NCBI GenBank assembly: GCA_033220425.1
Contig: CM065652.1
Location: forward strand, 2,790,001-2,854,000
DNA length: 64,000 bases
DNA from: Lepraria neglecta
Lineage: Eukaryota > Ascomycota > Lecanoromycetes > Lecanorales > Stereocaulaceae
Direction: 5' to 3'
Shown here in pieces: positions 46,673 to 56,356 of the stretch. Every line of letters begins with the position of its first letter. The first letter of the stretch is position 1. A program made the translations under genes and the position numbers. The notes below the pieces were generated by a model. It was not told the DNA's origin. It did not search any database and saw only the letters and a program-made list of their open reading frames with translations.

Positions 46673-47323
46673 ATGAACTTCTCAGCACCAGGAAGTGGCC
46701 ACGACTTAGCCAATCAAAATCCAGCAACCCCCCTCATCGGCGCCAAAACCTTCCTCGACGAGCTCCTCTCCGACACCACCATGGCCGAATACCGCAACCT
46801 ACTCTCCTACCTCAACATATCATCCTACATGATGGTCGCAGACCCCACCAACACAGCCGACCCCATCATCCAAGACGTCCACACTCGAGCAGACTTCGGC
46901 AACGTCATGAACGCCATGCGGCTTCTCGTGGACTCGAGCCGGGGTTTTTCATTTGAATACAAGGTCAAATACTACTATAAACTCAACTACGTTTCTGGGA
47001 AGATGCTTGAGGGGCTGAATGATGAGTACGCCACCTACATATCGAACATGACGATACTTTACTCCCAATTAACCAAGATGATTAAGACCGATCTCGAAGA
47101 GAATGGCAATAACCACAAATCAGCCAAGAAATTCGGATTCAACGCCATCGAAGCCATCGAGCACATCAGAGCTTTTGTCGGCGCCAAAGCAACAGCACCT
47201 TACCACCACGAGTACTTGAGTGAGATCGCACGCTACTGGAGGAAATGGGGAGGGACTTCGGAGGCGCGGAAGTATGAGGACGTGTGGACCTTTGTTTCTC
47301 GGAGAGTCTTGGTGCAAGAATAG
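46673..47323 (+). CDS. Hypothetical fungal protein
   Basis: Single exon, 216 aa from MNFSAPGSGHDLANQNPAT. The body is rich in helices: FLDELLSDTTMAEYRNLLSY, ADFGNVMNAMRLLVDSSRGF, VKYYYKLNYVSGKMLEGLND, IEAIEHIRAFVGAKATAPYH. No signal peptide, membrane helix or known motif. The same frame is open to an ATG at 46457, but the extra 72 residues look like translated leader and the preferred start has an A-rich CCAAA context. Family unknown. Confidence 0.6.
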   Translation: MNFSAPGSGHDLANQNPATPLIGAKTFLDELLSDTTMAEYRNLLSYLNISSYMMVADPTNTADPIIQDVHTRADFGNVMNAMRLLVDSSRGFSFEYKVKYYYKLNYVSGKMLEGLNDEYATYISNMTILYSQLTKMIKTDLEENGNNHKSAKKFGFNAIEAIEHIRAFVGAKATAPYHHEYLSEIARYWRKWGGTSEARKYEDVWTFVSRRVLVQE

Positions 47324-47340
47324 ACGGAGGACTGACTTTG

Positions 47341-47420
47341 AAGGAAGAGGAGAGGGAGAGGGAGAGGGACAGGAAGGGGAAGGGCCGGATCGGATGGGTG
47401 TGGAAGGGAAGGGAAGGGAC
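47341..47420. repeat. Purine-rich GA tract
   Basis: Repeated GGGAGA/GAAGGG motifs form an almost uninterrupted purine run on the + strand in the 3' flank of the hypothetical gene. Confidence 0.7.
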
Positions 47421-47975
47421 AGAACCTCTGTGGATTTGAGGAGGCGGAGCAGGTTGTACCATGGGAAAGAGAATTGTGTGATTTTTTTTTCGCGTTGTTC
47501 TTCGTGGAGGCTGGAGGCTTGGCTGTGACAGAGTTTTTTCTGGTGGAGTTGTATGAGCAAGTTGTACCTTACTTTAGCAGAGTGTCTTGGCTAGATAGAT
47601 CAAAAACATTGGGCTTTGCCTTTCCCATATGCCAACCTTCTCTTTCTTTTTCTTCTACTTCTATCTGTCAGAGTTCAAATGTGTCCTTTTGTCGGGCTTA
47701 TGCCCATACAGCCTTCTTCGAAATGCCATTCGATTTGCCCCCAATATGAGCCCTTCCAGCATTAAAGTACCAGAACGCTCCTTTCGAGATTCAGATTCCA
47801 TCAACTCCAAAGCTCCCACACTTTGCAAACAGACGTCCGAACAACGCTCCGGCAGATCTAACTTCCTATCTGGCTTGTGCTCTTGCCTGTCCAGTCTGCT
47901 GGACTGTCTTTCCAACCCCATCATCTGTGAGAGCTTAGGCTCCGTCCTTGATTGCATCGAACTCGTGAGAGACTC
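47421..47975. other. Intergenic / possible leader with Cys-rich frame
   Basis: A frame from ATG 47746 encodes a Cys/Ser-rich stretch (SGLCSCLSSLLDCLSNPIIC) that looks coding and may be a first exon of the next gene, but I found no donor/acceptor pair that joins it in frame. Confidence 0.35.
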
Positions 47976-48602
47976 ATGAAGATGATGCTTGTCGATGGAA
48001 CCGTGGCGCGTATTCCAATCATGGCGACAGCCGACACGATCCGCCGATCCTGGGCGAGATACCAACAACGCAGGGCCGACAAGAAAGCGAAGCGAGAACA
48101 AGTCATAGCCGAGAACCACGGTCGGTTGAACCCAGCTCTTGAACTGGACGAAGATAATCTCTCATTGGGTGCAATGGAAATCATCCCTTCAAACGACCTT
48201 TCGAATGAGCTCGACGCTCGCTTCTCCAACAACCCTCTCGGCGTCGGCTGCTCCAAGGACTTCGAGACGCCCAGCACCCCGGCAACCAAGGGCAGTAGCT
48301 CGCCGTGTTCGACACCAAAAATGGTAAGTAGGCCCGAATCCGTCACGACCGTTGAAGACGACGACCCGCTCTCGGTACCAAAGGAGGAGCCACAGCCATT
48401 TGGACAATACGATGGACCCGAACTCTTCTGTTGGCGGTCGAGGGAAAAGCGGAAAGGAAGAGCGAGCGAGGATGATGAGCCCGAAGACCCCAAGGCGCAG
48501 CGGAAGGGCTATAACAAGCTTTTGCGGGATGAGAGGCAGCAGGAATTGTTGAGGAGGGGCAAGGTCTTCCTACTGAAAAAGGTCCCGAGTTGGAAGAGTT
48601 GA
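47976..48602 (+). CDS. Hypothetical charged protein
   Basis: One frame of 208 aa from ATG 47976; ATG 48021 (MATADTIRRSWARYQQRRAD) is an equally good start. The N-terminal segment is a basic amphipathic helix (SWARYQQRRADKKAKREQVI). An acidic/Ser-Thr-rich middle follows (SVTTVEDDDPLSVPKEEP), then a basic C-terminus (GYNKLLRDERQQELLRRGKV). No domain recognised. It may have an upstream exon. Predicted soluble. Confidence 0.5.
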   Translation: MKMMLVDGTVARIPIMATADTIRRSWARYQQRRADKKAKREQVIAENHGRLNPALELDEDNLSLGAMEIIPSNDLSNELDARFSNNPLGVGCSKDFETPSTPATKGSSSPCSTPKMVSRPESVTTVEDDDPLSVPKEEPQPFGQYDGPELFCWRSREKRKGRASEDDEPEDPKAQRKGYNKLLRDERQQELLRRGKVFLLKKVPSWKS

Positions 48603-49031
48603 ACTCGTATTTTGGTCTTCGGGAGCGTGGTGGCAGGGTGTTGGGGTGTTTGAACATTTGTTGCCTATCTTGGAGGAATTCAAGTAATGCCGGTAGATAC
48701 CCAGGGTATATAGCAATCGGAATCACATTTTTCCATCCCAAAATCACTCTCCTCTGAGTGTAGCGCTCTTATGCTAGGAACGATGGCGTAGCCTATGGCA
48801 GCGAGAAGTGATGATTAGCCATGGCGAACAACATACCAAATGGACCGTCTCACATCTGCTATGGGAGCATCTCCGTGCTGTAGTTAGCAAATCGCATATT
48901 GCTAGAGCCCTAAATCAATGCTTGAATATGTGGTACGCTGGCGAGTGATTCTGTACTCTCTAGCTCTTCCTCTTCATCTCCCCCATCCACAGACGCATGG
49001 CTTTCGAGCTGTCGTGCGCAGCACGGAAGAC
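48603..49031. other. Convergent intergenic region
   Basis: The 3' flanks of the charged hypothetical gene and psf3. No gene seen. Confidence 0.5.
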
Positions 49032-49736
49032 TCAAGGCTCATCAGCAACAGCGCCACCCTTGAGTCTTGAGTCAGAGGTCTTACGCTGTCTTTCCATCTC
49101 ATCTAGTCCTCTCAAGAAATCTGCACCTTCCCCTAGAGCACCACGTGGGTTATGAGCATGGTCCGCAATCTCGGCTGCTCTCTTCTTGAATGTCTGCCCT
49201 CATCCTATGATATTAGCAATCCTATATGTTTGACCAATATCTCAACTACCCCTGTCCTGTAACCCTCGGGTTTCGTAAGTGGGTAGGGTGTACACACCTC
49301 GCACAGCACATCCACAACCTCCTCCTCCTCAAATAGCTCCAAGCACCTTGCAGCGCCCTCATAGAAGTTACCCGCCAAACTCCTTAGATCCACCGTCCTA
49401 GGGTCCGCCTTTAAAGCATTCAATACGCGTGGCGATATAGAAGGTGGAAGGTCGAGTGTACATAGTGGGGCTTGGGAGGGTCCGATGCGTTGAACAGCGA
49501 GGAGAGTGGAGAGCCAGAGGGGGAGGGAGATGGAGGTTTGGGCTTTGATCTGGGAGGAAATTTGTTAATTTAGGTTACTTAGAGGGTTATAGGAGGGAAG
49601 GGGTAATAGGAAGTGGTCATACGTCTCCACCTGCGTTCTCGTCCAGGTAGCCCAAGTTGGGGAGGTCGAGGGTGAATGTACATGGGACCTTTTGGGCGTC
49701 CGTTAAGATGGCGTCAATATTGTAGTAGGAGCCCAT
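49032..49736 (-). CDS. psf3: GINS complex subunit Psf3
   Basis: Exons 49736-49623, 49549-49298 and 49193-49032 (introns 73 and 104 nt) give 175 aa. It starts MGSYYNIDAILTDAQKVPCT and FTLDLPNLGYLDENAGGD, the Psf3 N-terminal (B-domain) signature. ISLPLWLSTLLAVQR and LDLPPSISPRVLNALKADPR follow, then NFYEGAARCLELFEEEEVVD and TFKKRAAEIADHAHNP of the A-domain helices. With Sld5, Psf1 and Psf2 it forms GINS, part of the CMG replicative helicase; nuclear and essential. The length fits the family. The C-terminal tail (RKTSDSRLKGGAVADEP) is less conserved. Confidence 0.9.
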
Positions 49737-50124
49737 ATCGAAGAGATGACGAAAAGTCTATCGAGTAATTTATTGACTGAAGAATAGAAGGTGAGTCTTC
49801 AAAATTCGTCTTGATTTCGATCAACAACGCGACGTATGGCCCTAACGCTAGCCGTTCTGGATAGTGGGCTTGAGAGATGGCATATTCTCCCACATATAAA
49901 GAGCTCTAGATGCGCTATGGCTGCATTTTTATAATCTACATAAGTTTATGTGTTTCGAAAATACAGGCCACGAAGCCTCGTGATACGATGATCTCGAGGA
50001 ATAAGATTGTTGGTGATTGATAATGTACATATTCTAATAGCTTGTCTACAACATTTCACTGCCAGAAGCAGATTATGTCCCCAGCTAACCAGCCAATTCA
50101 GTGGCGCTCAAAGCTTAATTAAGC
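49737..50124. other. Intergenic, AT-rich
   Basis: Upstream of psf3 and 3' flank of the MFS gene. No gene seen. Confidence 0.45.
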
Positions 50125-51947
50125 TTACAAAGCGTAGTACTCGCGCTCGTCCTTTCCTCCTCCACTGATCCTCCCCGTCCTGTTGTCATTAAGCACCAGA
50201 CCTCCATACACAGCAGCAGCCAACGCTCCCAGACAGACCATTGCTAAGCATATGGAATAGCCTGTATGGTACAAAGGTGCATCTTTGGCAAGGAAAGCAA
50301 AAGTCGAAATGATGCCACCACAGTTGCCGAAACTGATCATCCATGCGGTACCAATGCTACGCTCCGTGTGCCCGCGCAGATTCATTACGTACCAACATAT
50401 CACCACTGGACCTGCGCTGAAAGTACCCATAGCGACAAGGAACAAGGCCGCGTATTGGGTGTGGAAGTGGTGGTGTACGGTCATGAGAGTTGCAAGGCCT
50501 GCGATTGTGAGGACGACGCCGAAGCCTATGAAGGGGAGGCGGAGGCGTAGGTGATCTGAAAAGTAGGCTGTGATGAGGCACATTGCGAATGCTGCGGCGA
50601 AGGGTGGGACTGTGTGGAGCTGGGTTTCGACTGTCGAGTAGCCGAGGGTTTTGACGATCGTGGGGCCGAAGTAGGAGAAGGCTGCGATATCAGCTATGCC
50701 ATTACCCAACGGGGAGAATTGTGGGGACAGCTTACAGTATGTAGGAATAATGACAGCTATGTTGGAATATGTCAGCCTTTCTGGTCAGTTTTTCGGCGGT
50801 GAATTCGAATTGACGAACCTCCAAAGTACATGAGACCTCCCATGAGGTTTTTGAAGTCGGCAAGAAAGCTCAAGATACGACGAATGGTGATTGGCTCAGC
50901 TTCTTCCCTATCCGTGCCCGCTCTTGCAATAACGAAGTTCTTTTCTTCTTGAGTCAACCAGCTTGCATCGTCTGGGAAGTCTGTCAGGAGTGGAAATGCT
51001 AGCATGCCAATGATGATGGTAACAATGCCTTCAAGGATGAAGACCCATCTCCACGCATGGTAACCATGGACTCCGTCCATCTTTGCAATAGCACTGGCAA
51101 GAAGCCCGCCGAACATGTTGGCTGCCAGCACAGAGCACCAATAAAATGTGAATCGTTTTTGGGCTTCTTCCCGTTTGTACCAGCAGCTGATGATGTAGAA
51201 GCCTAGTACTCAGTTAGCATTCGCGCATGGGCTGCGTCCGCTCTGGAGGACATGCTTCCTGGAAAGATACCAGCCTCTGCGAGACCTAGGAAGAACCTAG
51301 TTGCAAGGAGTCCGCTGTAGTTTTGGACTATTGCCACTAAGCTAGGGTAAAATTCCTGGAGAACGAATGCCTACCAAATCCTTGACATAACATCACAACA
51401 CCAAAGGCTAGAATACACCCGGACACTGTAAAACGAATATCAGAAGCTGTTGCCAGAAGGTTGGTTTGGGTGATGTCAACGCACACCAAACGTGGGGTTG
51501 AAACCGCTTCATCAAGATATTGGAGGGGATCTCGAACAAAACGTATGGCACGAAGAAAATTGTAAGGGCGACATTGGATTGGTTGCCCACGAGATGGAGG
51601 TCTTTAGGAAGATCCAAGGTAAGGGCATTACCAATGTTGACTCTGAAAAGCTGTGAGCAACAAGAAGATCTTGGCCAAGTTACCGTCTCAACGTACCGAT
51701 CGAGGAAGGCAGCAAGGTAGATGATGAACAGAATTGGGAGCACTCGCAAGTCGATTTTCCTCATCAATGCCGTCTCGTTGATGGAGGGAGGACATTGTAC
51801 AGCAGCTGGAGCTCTCAGGCTTTCCGTCGACTCTCGTAGGTCTTGCGCGTATCCAGAGACTTCTGCACTATCTTCAGTATGAGATGAGCCTGTTAGCAGC
51901 TAGTTTACGGCCGGAGGAGCGCGTGTACACTTGCCTTGCTTATCCAT
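50125..51947 (-). CDS. MFS transporter, anion:cation symporter (Dal5/Tna1-like) type
   Basis: A multi-exon gene (about seven short introns). Exon 1 is only 51947-51935 (MDKQ). The last exon ends at 50125. The 12-helix order is visible: KIDLRVLPILFIIYLAAFLD, then NIGNALTLDLPKDLHLVGNQ (the ACS loop NIGNA), NVALTIFFVPYVLFEIPSNI, SGCILAFGVVMLCQGF, QNYSGLLATRFFLGLAEAGI, WRWVFILEGIVTIIIGMLAF, a loop DFPDDASWLTQEEKNFVIAR, then TVPPFAAAFAMCLITAYFSD and CWYVMNLRGHTERSIGTAWM. These are hallmarks of the ACS family that imports carboxylates such as allantoate, nicotinate, pantothenate or tartrate; the substrate is not assignable. The first intron (51890-51934) has a GC donor with consensus AAG|GCAAGT. 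Plasma-membrane protein. No frame defects once spliced. Confidence 0.88.
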
Positions 51948-53021
51948 TTTCAAAGTGTCACAAGATGCTGTAAGTTGCCAAGATAATTTAGTAGAAAGCC
52001 TGCTAGAATATTTGTTTGGGCAACAAGGGTTGCGAATGGGAACAAAATCCCCGCGCTAAAAGAAAAATAAGTGCCTGAGGGTCCCGGTCGTAAGGGAAAA
52101 CATGTCCTACGAAATACTCTGTGAATGATTTCCAGCAAGGAATTGCAGGTCAGCCAGCTGAAACGCTCGGAAAGCACGACACGCGATCTCATTTCCAATG
52201 GAATGGACGAGAAATAGATTGGCTCGGGTGGCTGCATTCGGTGGCAATATATTGGATTATTCTTAGGGTTACAGCGAACTAATCGCCGAGGCATATTATC
52301 TGCAGCTAGTCATGTACATGCAGCCATGTGACACAGCCTGCTCCGGTCTCAGATTGGAACGGCGGGTGAAGCGTGATAGGAGCATTCTCTGCATACCTGA
52401 CGTCTGGTCGGGGAGAGTGGTTTTATTCGTCCAAGTGAGAGGGCCTTTAAGACACTGCAAACTATCAACGTCCAAGTGGAACCCAGTGACGTGATAGCGG
52501 CGATCTGACTCCGTGATGGTTACGGTGTGGTACACGTACGGATGTAGCTCAGTGCATGTTTTGGTGACTTATTCGTGTCCCCTTAGATAGACCTCAAGAG
52601 GGTACTCTGATGTAATCATATAAAATTCAGGACTGAAGTACCCAGGCCTTTGAACAGCAGAGACCAGGGTCCATCTCAGGAGGATATCAATTTGCGACGT
52701 GAAGTTCAGCTACCGAAGTCGTAGGAGCGATCCCTCCCTTCCTTCCGCATTTAGCGGACCCCATTTAGCCCTTCCGTGCCACATTATCCGCAAAAGTCAG
52801 CCCCCAAATCTTCCTTCAATTCTCTTTCAAGCAATGATCGCGGTGCTGATGCAATCATGGAGAAGACCGTGCACGGAAAACCTTGCTAACATCGTCATCT
52901 GACTGGCTGTTTGCAGAAAAGACCCGACAGCCTAGTAATATTCCCTCAAAGTGAGATTATCCCATGGACGGCTGACCAAACACCTGGTTGAAATAAAATA
53001 GCAACACCAACACTCTATAAA
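51948..53021. other. Intergenic, flank of transposon relic
   Basis: Upstream region of the MFS gene grading into AT-rich sequence left of the piggyBac fossil. No gene recognised; terminal repeats of the element were not identified. Confidence 0.4.
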
Positions 53022-53680
53022 CTACTCAATAAGCCTTATATGGTCTTTCCAGCACGTTTTATGATTATATAGAGAGATGTGGCAAATATTCCAGCCAAAT
53101 CTGGACCGTGGTGGTCTCTCTTTCGGCCTCCCTACCAATTTGCCCTGTAGTATTAAATTTGGTGCTAGCTTTCCAAGAGTCTTCCGCTTGCTTGCAGCCT
53201 TGCTAATTTTCCTCCCTACCTTCCTCTCTACTACTATATATACTCTGCAGAGCTTAGTGTCAATAGTAAGGCGTACCAGCTGGTGTTCCGCTCAGTGGGC
53301 TTGGTGGATATGGTTGCTAAGAGGTCCGCAGCGAATTGACGGTTGAGTTAGACGCTCAGGCTTATTATTTAAAGTAACAATAAGCTCTCTGCGGAACTCT
53401 CGATGGAGATGAATCTTCCGATGTTGTCCCTACGGTTACTTAGGGTTGGAGGGGTAGATTATGAAGGAGTTGTCAATTGCGGTATCCAGTAGGAAATGCC
53501 AGAAAGGTTTCCAAGTCCTAGAATGTGGTTTTAGTGTATTGTAGTAGGAGCACAATTGGTCAGCGATGTCGACACCTTCATAAAGTGAATATAGGCGTCG
53601 ATAAATTGTGGGAGCTTAATAGTGGCTTATGAGTGAAGAAGTTGAAGAAATTGTAGTTGCCGGGCGGACCTCGGTTAAAC
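53022..53680 (-). mobile_element. Degenerate piggyBac-family DNA transposon fragment
   Basis: Reading the minus strand, three blocks in shifting frames follow the order of a piggyBac-type (PGBD, DDE_Tnp_1_7) transposase C-terminal half. KLPQFIDAYIHFMK (about 53618-53575) and VDIADQLCSYYNT with SRTWKPFWHFLLDTAIDNSF (about 53573-53450) match the [Y/F]xxxMGGVDxxDQ...Y..RTW..F..LLDTAxxN signature. HRKIHLHREFRRELIVTL follows (about 53420-53365). The C-terminal basic and Cys-rich tail is KRKTLGKLAPNLIL, RPKERPPRSRFGWNICHISL, CWKDHIRLIE, ending at a stop at 53022. At least one frameshift and several stops interrupt it. The N-terminal half was not recognised upstream (53.7-54.3 kb), and no TTAA-flanked inverted repeats were found. 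Old and immobile. Confidence 0.8.
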
Positions 53681-54324
53681 CCCTGAAACGAGGTGCTCAG
53701 CATGGGATAGCGGTGCGCATATATGCACTCGGTACTCCTGCCTCTTTAGCTACCACACTCAACTGAAACTTAGCCCTGCTGACTGCATCTCGGAGTTCAA
53801 AGCGTCAAGGCGGTATTTGCCAGCCTGAAATCGGTGCTCCACTACTGCTGTTGCCTGAAATGTGGCATTTGATGATGACTAGGCCAGGGTCGCACACAGA
53901 AATTCCCGTGGAGATATTGCCTCTTGTGTTTCATAGAGCGTCTCGTGGTTCTCCACCCTCCTCACGATTAGCTGGCCGCAACGTGGCCAAGTTCATACCC
54001 CAGACGGCCCCAGATCTTCTTGACAATTCCATTCTAACGCGTTGATCCCGCGCTCCAAGAGTTACACAGCCTTGTCTAGCATGTTCATTGGCTGCATTTC
54101 TGGCGTAATTTGTGTTTATAGTGAGGCTATTCTTCTACTTCTTTTGCCAGTATGTGGCACAGTTATTCTGCAGGTACCCCCTCCGTAGAGCCTTACATTA
54201 TCGTGATTATCCGATATTTGTCGGAGGCTTTTTCTCATTTGAATATTCCATATTGAAAACTTACAAGACTGGATTCATACATGGAAAGAGTTAGAGAAGC
54301 CTGAAGACTGTTCTTCCGAAGGTT
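53681..54324. other. AT-rich intergenic, possible further transposon debris
   Basis: May hold remnants of the transposase N-terminal half; nothing translates recognisably. The last 150 bp are the upstream region of the rhodopsin-domain gene. Confidence 0.35.
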
Positions 54325-55884
54325 ATGGACTCCTCTGGTTTCGTACCTGCAATCGCGCCACCCAAGGGCCAATTTCCCAATCCTATACATCCCGAGACTC
54401 TTTCAAAATGGAACACTGTATGCGTGTCCGTGTGCCTGCTCACCACGACCATTGCGTTCGCTCTCAGGGCATATGTCAGAGTTTACATCAAACGACAATG
54501 GATTCTCGAAGATTGTGAGTTCACCTACGTCTACAAAGGAAGCTCAATATATTAATTTTGTTAGACATATGCTGCTTTTCTTGGGTGAGCTCGAATTATA
54601 GCTGCTTTCCTTGATAAAACTCGATGACTCGGTCCTAACTTGGCACAAGGTGTCTCTAGTGATATTTTGCTCCTTCATGACAGTCACTGTCCACAAGCAT
54701 GGCGGTGTTCACGAATGGGATCTATCCAGTCCGGAGGTGCATCAGACGCTTTACGTAAGTATATATGTTTAGCACTCCACTTCAGAAAGCCGCTAACACA
54801 ATTTTCAGTGGTTCAACGCCACAACTGTGATATATGCGCCAGCCATGCTCTCCACCAAAGTAGCAATTCTGCTATTATATCGGCGCGTCTTCTCACCACT
54901 GGGCCAGGGTCTATTTGAAAAGGTGATTCGCCTCTTCATAGCCATACTTTGCCTATTCTATGTCGCCACATTCTTCGCCAAGATATTCTTGTGCGTCCCA
55001 AGGGCCCGAATATGGAACAAGTCCGTTCCTGGGACGTGTCTTGATAATGCCGCTGTTCTGAATACCAACGGGATCTTCAATCTCCTGACGGATGTGATAA
55101 TATTATTAGTCCCGTTGAAAGCAGTCTGGAGTTTGCAATTGGACAGAAGAAGGAAGATTGGAGTTGTCATGGTCTTTACTTTAGGATTCCTGTACGTGAT
55201 CAAACGTCAATCTGGATGAGACCCACTTTCTGGAGACAGTTTTAACCTCCCACTTCTTTCGCATTGAATGAAGATTTTGGGATATGCTGACAATACATAG
55301 TGCACCAGTCTTCAGCCTCATTGGAACAATAGTTCGTATACGTGTCAGCACAAATCCAGATGTCACATGGCACCAGCCCATGATCCAGATGTGGGCGTAC
55401 GTCACCCCATTTCCCCATCCGTATCAACTCGAGTATTGACCCCCGAACCAGCGCAGCCGAGATATCCACAGGCCTAATCTGCATCTGTGTCCCCACCCTC
55501 GCAGCACTCATGCATCGCCACAACCGCAGACCAAGCCACAGCGTCATCAACAGTAAATCAAACCAAAACTACATCCACGTTTCTCGGCCAGGTTATGGGC
55601 TGGGCTCTATCGATCATAGGCCAAGGAGTATGGATGAAGTGGATCTTTTCGACAGAGCGGATATTGAGCTGCAGCAAGGGAGGACCAACACTACCCATTT
55701 GCGCTTGCCGGAGATTGGGGTTGTGACCGGGATTAGAGGAGGGGTGCAATCGGGTTTTGAGAAGCGATGCGGTGAGCGCGGGACTCATGACAATGGTTCT
55801 TCTAGCTCGGGTGATGAAATAGCTTTTGAGAACAAGTCGAAGGGGATTATGACGACTGTGAGGATTGAGCAATCTTATGTTTGA
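54325..55884 (+). CDS. Fungal rhodopsin-domain (SAT4/PTH11-related) 7-TM protein
   Basis: Exons 54325-54514, 54565-54584, 54650-54754, 54809-55191, 55301-55396 and 55452-55884 splice in frame to 408 aa. The order of segments is typical of the domain: TLSKWNTVCVSVCLLTTTIA (TM1), RVYIKRQWILEDYICCFSWV (the R-x-x-x-K-R-x-W-x-x-E-D-Y/W loop into TM2), KHGGVHEWDLSSPEVHQTLY, YAPAMLSTKVAILLLYRRVF, IAILCLFYVATFFAKIFLCV, GIFNLLTDVIILLVPLKAVW, VVMVFTLGFLAPVFSLIGTI and STGLICICVPTLAALMHRHN. The C-terminal cytoplasmic tail is long and polar. Exon 2 is a 20-nt microexon encoding YICCFSW. Members are plasma-membrane receptors or PTH11-like proteins of unknown ligand. Confidence 0.88.
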
Positions 55885-56356
55885 TGGAGTATGGATTGGC
55901 CTTCTGTGAAAGTAGTATCTACACATGTATATAATACCATGTCAACATTAACATGACTAGTCCAGACTATAGCCCTTAACTCCAGATAGGGATTTAACCG
56001 TAGAATGTTCAGATGCTCATCATACCAGACATTTACATTGGACAGTAGGTGATCTGACTGCTAATGAGAATGGCATTGCTGATAGACTTGAGCATCAAGC
56101 GAAACACCGAGCATCTTCAAAAGAACCCGAGTTACACAACGAAAATCATAATATTGTACATCTTATATTAACGCTATACTGCCCATCTATAGACATGTCT
56201 TGAGACTTTTACCCGGGTACACTATGCTCCAAACAAGGAATAATGCCCAAGTCTATGTGCCAGCATGACCGCCCAGACTTCAATCGCCACGCCCTCTAAA
56301 TTTTTTCCCCTTAGTGTCTTCTATACAAGATTCTTTCATTTCCCATCATTGCGTCT
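55885..56356. other. Convergent intergenic region
   Basis: The 3' flanks of the rhodopsin-domain gene and the glycosyltransferase-like gene. AT-rich. No gene seen. Confidence 0.5.
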
